From NCBI GenBank assembly GCA_003240775.1, contig QFNI01000094.1:1-8456 (forward strand): a stretch of 8,456 bases of DNA. Reading direction: 5' to 3'. Under the pieces are notes generated by a model. That model was not told where the DNA came from and searched no databases. It saw only the letters and a list, made by a program, of their open reading frames with translations. A program made the translations under genes and the position numbers. Below are positions 8,032-8,456 of the stretch, piece after piece. This DNA is from Mesorhizobium amorphae. Lineage in GTDB: Bacteria; Pseudomonadota; Alphaproteobacteria; Rhizobiales; Rhizobiaceae. Positions within the stretch are counted from its first letter, which is position 1. Every line of letters starts with the position of its first letter.

Positions 8032-8456
8032 ACCAATCTCTTTACCACCCGAAGGTCTTCACAAGGGTTGAAGCGTGGCGTTGGGCTGAGGGCTGCACGC
8101 GCGCCCCGGACCTGATGCGCCCGATGAAGCGCCAGTCCCTTCTGCTGCCATGGCTTCCGCCATGATCCTGCAAGCGCCTTCACGGGATCATCCCGATCGA
8201 GCATCCTGCCACCGCAGGCCCATTTCGGCAGGCCCCATCTTGCGGACACGCCGCCTGGACCATCCTGTTCCGGTTCTCGTTTCTGCCCGGTTCCCCGACG
8301 AGGCATCATCGGCCAAGGCCTTACAGCCCTGTTCAAACGGTCGGCAGCTTTTTCGCAAAGCCGAACTTGCTGTGAGAGGCTGCCTGCCTCGATTTATCCG
8401 GCATGGGAAACGTAGCGGCATTCCTTTTGGATTCCAAGAGGTTTTTAGCCTAAGCC
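8032..8456. other. Region upstream of DUF4167, no convincing gene
   Basis: The 425 bp up to the window edge have no frame with normal coding character. The longest minus-strand frames (within 8028-8336 and 8188-8421) are rich in Trp, Arg and Pro, use rare AGG/AGA/CGA codons and have modest GC3, unlike the real genes nearby. Several short stem-loops occur (see 8149-8218, plus GAGGC/GCCTC at 8376-8390). No clear -35/-10 pair for DUF4167 was found. The region presumably holds that gene's promoter and a long leader; the end of an upstream gene such as prmC is not visible. Confidence 0.5.
8149..8218 (-). promoter_or_regulatory. Cluster of three stem-loops in the probable DUF4167 leader
   Basis: Read on the minus strand, three perfect small hairpins follow one another: CCTGC-GGTG-GCAGG (8218-8205), CGGG-ATGAT-CCCG (8195-8183) and CATGGC-GGAA-GCCATG (8164-8149). 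The last has a GNRA-type GGAA tetraloop only on this strand, which hints that the minus-strand RNA is the structured one. TGATCC (8163-8168) can also pair with GGATCA (8185-8190), giving an alternative fold that would compete with the second and third stems. It lies 118-187 nt before the DUF4167 start. It matches no riboswitch or small-RNA family I recognise. Confidence 0.3.

Noticed and set aside
7459..8115. Plus-strand frame that looks like a multi-span membrane protein
   Set aside because: Its hydrophobicity is an artefact: the complements of Asn, Gln, Asp and Arg codons in DUF4167 read as Val, Leu and Ala in this frame. The Val/Ile run is the antisense of the poly-Asn tract.
8028..8336. 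Minus-strand frame of about 102 codons overlapping the DUF4167 start
   Set aside because: It uses rare AGG/AGA/CGA codons, has modest GC3 and a Trp/Arg/Pro-rich product with no family, and starts at TTG without a ribosome site.
8188..8421. 77-codon minus-strand frame in the right-hand gap
   Set aside because: It overlaps the previous frame, shows no domain or ribosome site, and has unbiased third positions.

Overview
The window is high-GC alphaproteobacterial DNA, most likely from the Hyphomicrobiales (Rhizobiales), perhaps a Phyllobacteriaceae- or Aurantimonadaceae-like genome. The reasons are a DUF4167 gene directly upstream of clpB (an order I recall from rhizobia and Brucella relatives), promoters of the TTGAC-N17-CTATAT type, an alphaproteobacterial RpoH-type promoter, and rhizobial-style intergenic palindromes with the core GAGCATTTCCGG. 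I see no integrase, transposase, phage gene, CRISPR array, toxin-antitoxin pair or defence cassette. This looks like ordinary chromosomal core.

Layout. Positions 1-482 hold no protein gene. At 63-128 there is a very strong stable-RNA-type promoter firing leftward out of the window, probably the start of an rRNA operon whose genes lie outside. Positions 483-2444 (+) encode a membrane-anchored M23 (LytM) metallopeptidase of 653 aa. Two palindromic repeats fill the 128-bp gap at 2445-2572, where this gene converges with an L,D-transpeptidase (2573-4102, minus). Upstream of the transpeptidase, on the same strand, is clpB (4179-6797), preceded by a good RpoH-like promoter. DUF4167 (6994-8031, minus) lies upstream of clpB and ends in a clear intrinsic terminator. 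Positions 8032-8456 carry no convincing gene but contain several short stem-loops in the probable DUF4167 leader.

How the genes work together. The M23 enzyme and the L,D-transpeptidase both act on periplasmic peptidoglycan: one would cut peptide cross-links and the other would make 3-3 cross-links (or attach proteins). They are convergent, so they are not one operon. ClpB is the cytosolic disaggregase working with DnaK; its own heat-shock-like promoter, just past the DUF4167 terminator, indicates separate control from DUF4167. No promoter is obvious for the transpeptidase in the 76-bp gap behind clpB. That gap holds a perfect hairpin whose T-run faces the wrong way for clpB termination.

No clearly new biological system was found. 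The items most worth checking are the outward stable-RNA promoter, the palindrome pair, the structured leader upstream of DUF4167, and the start site and leader of the L,D-transpeptidase.
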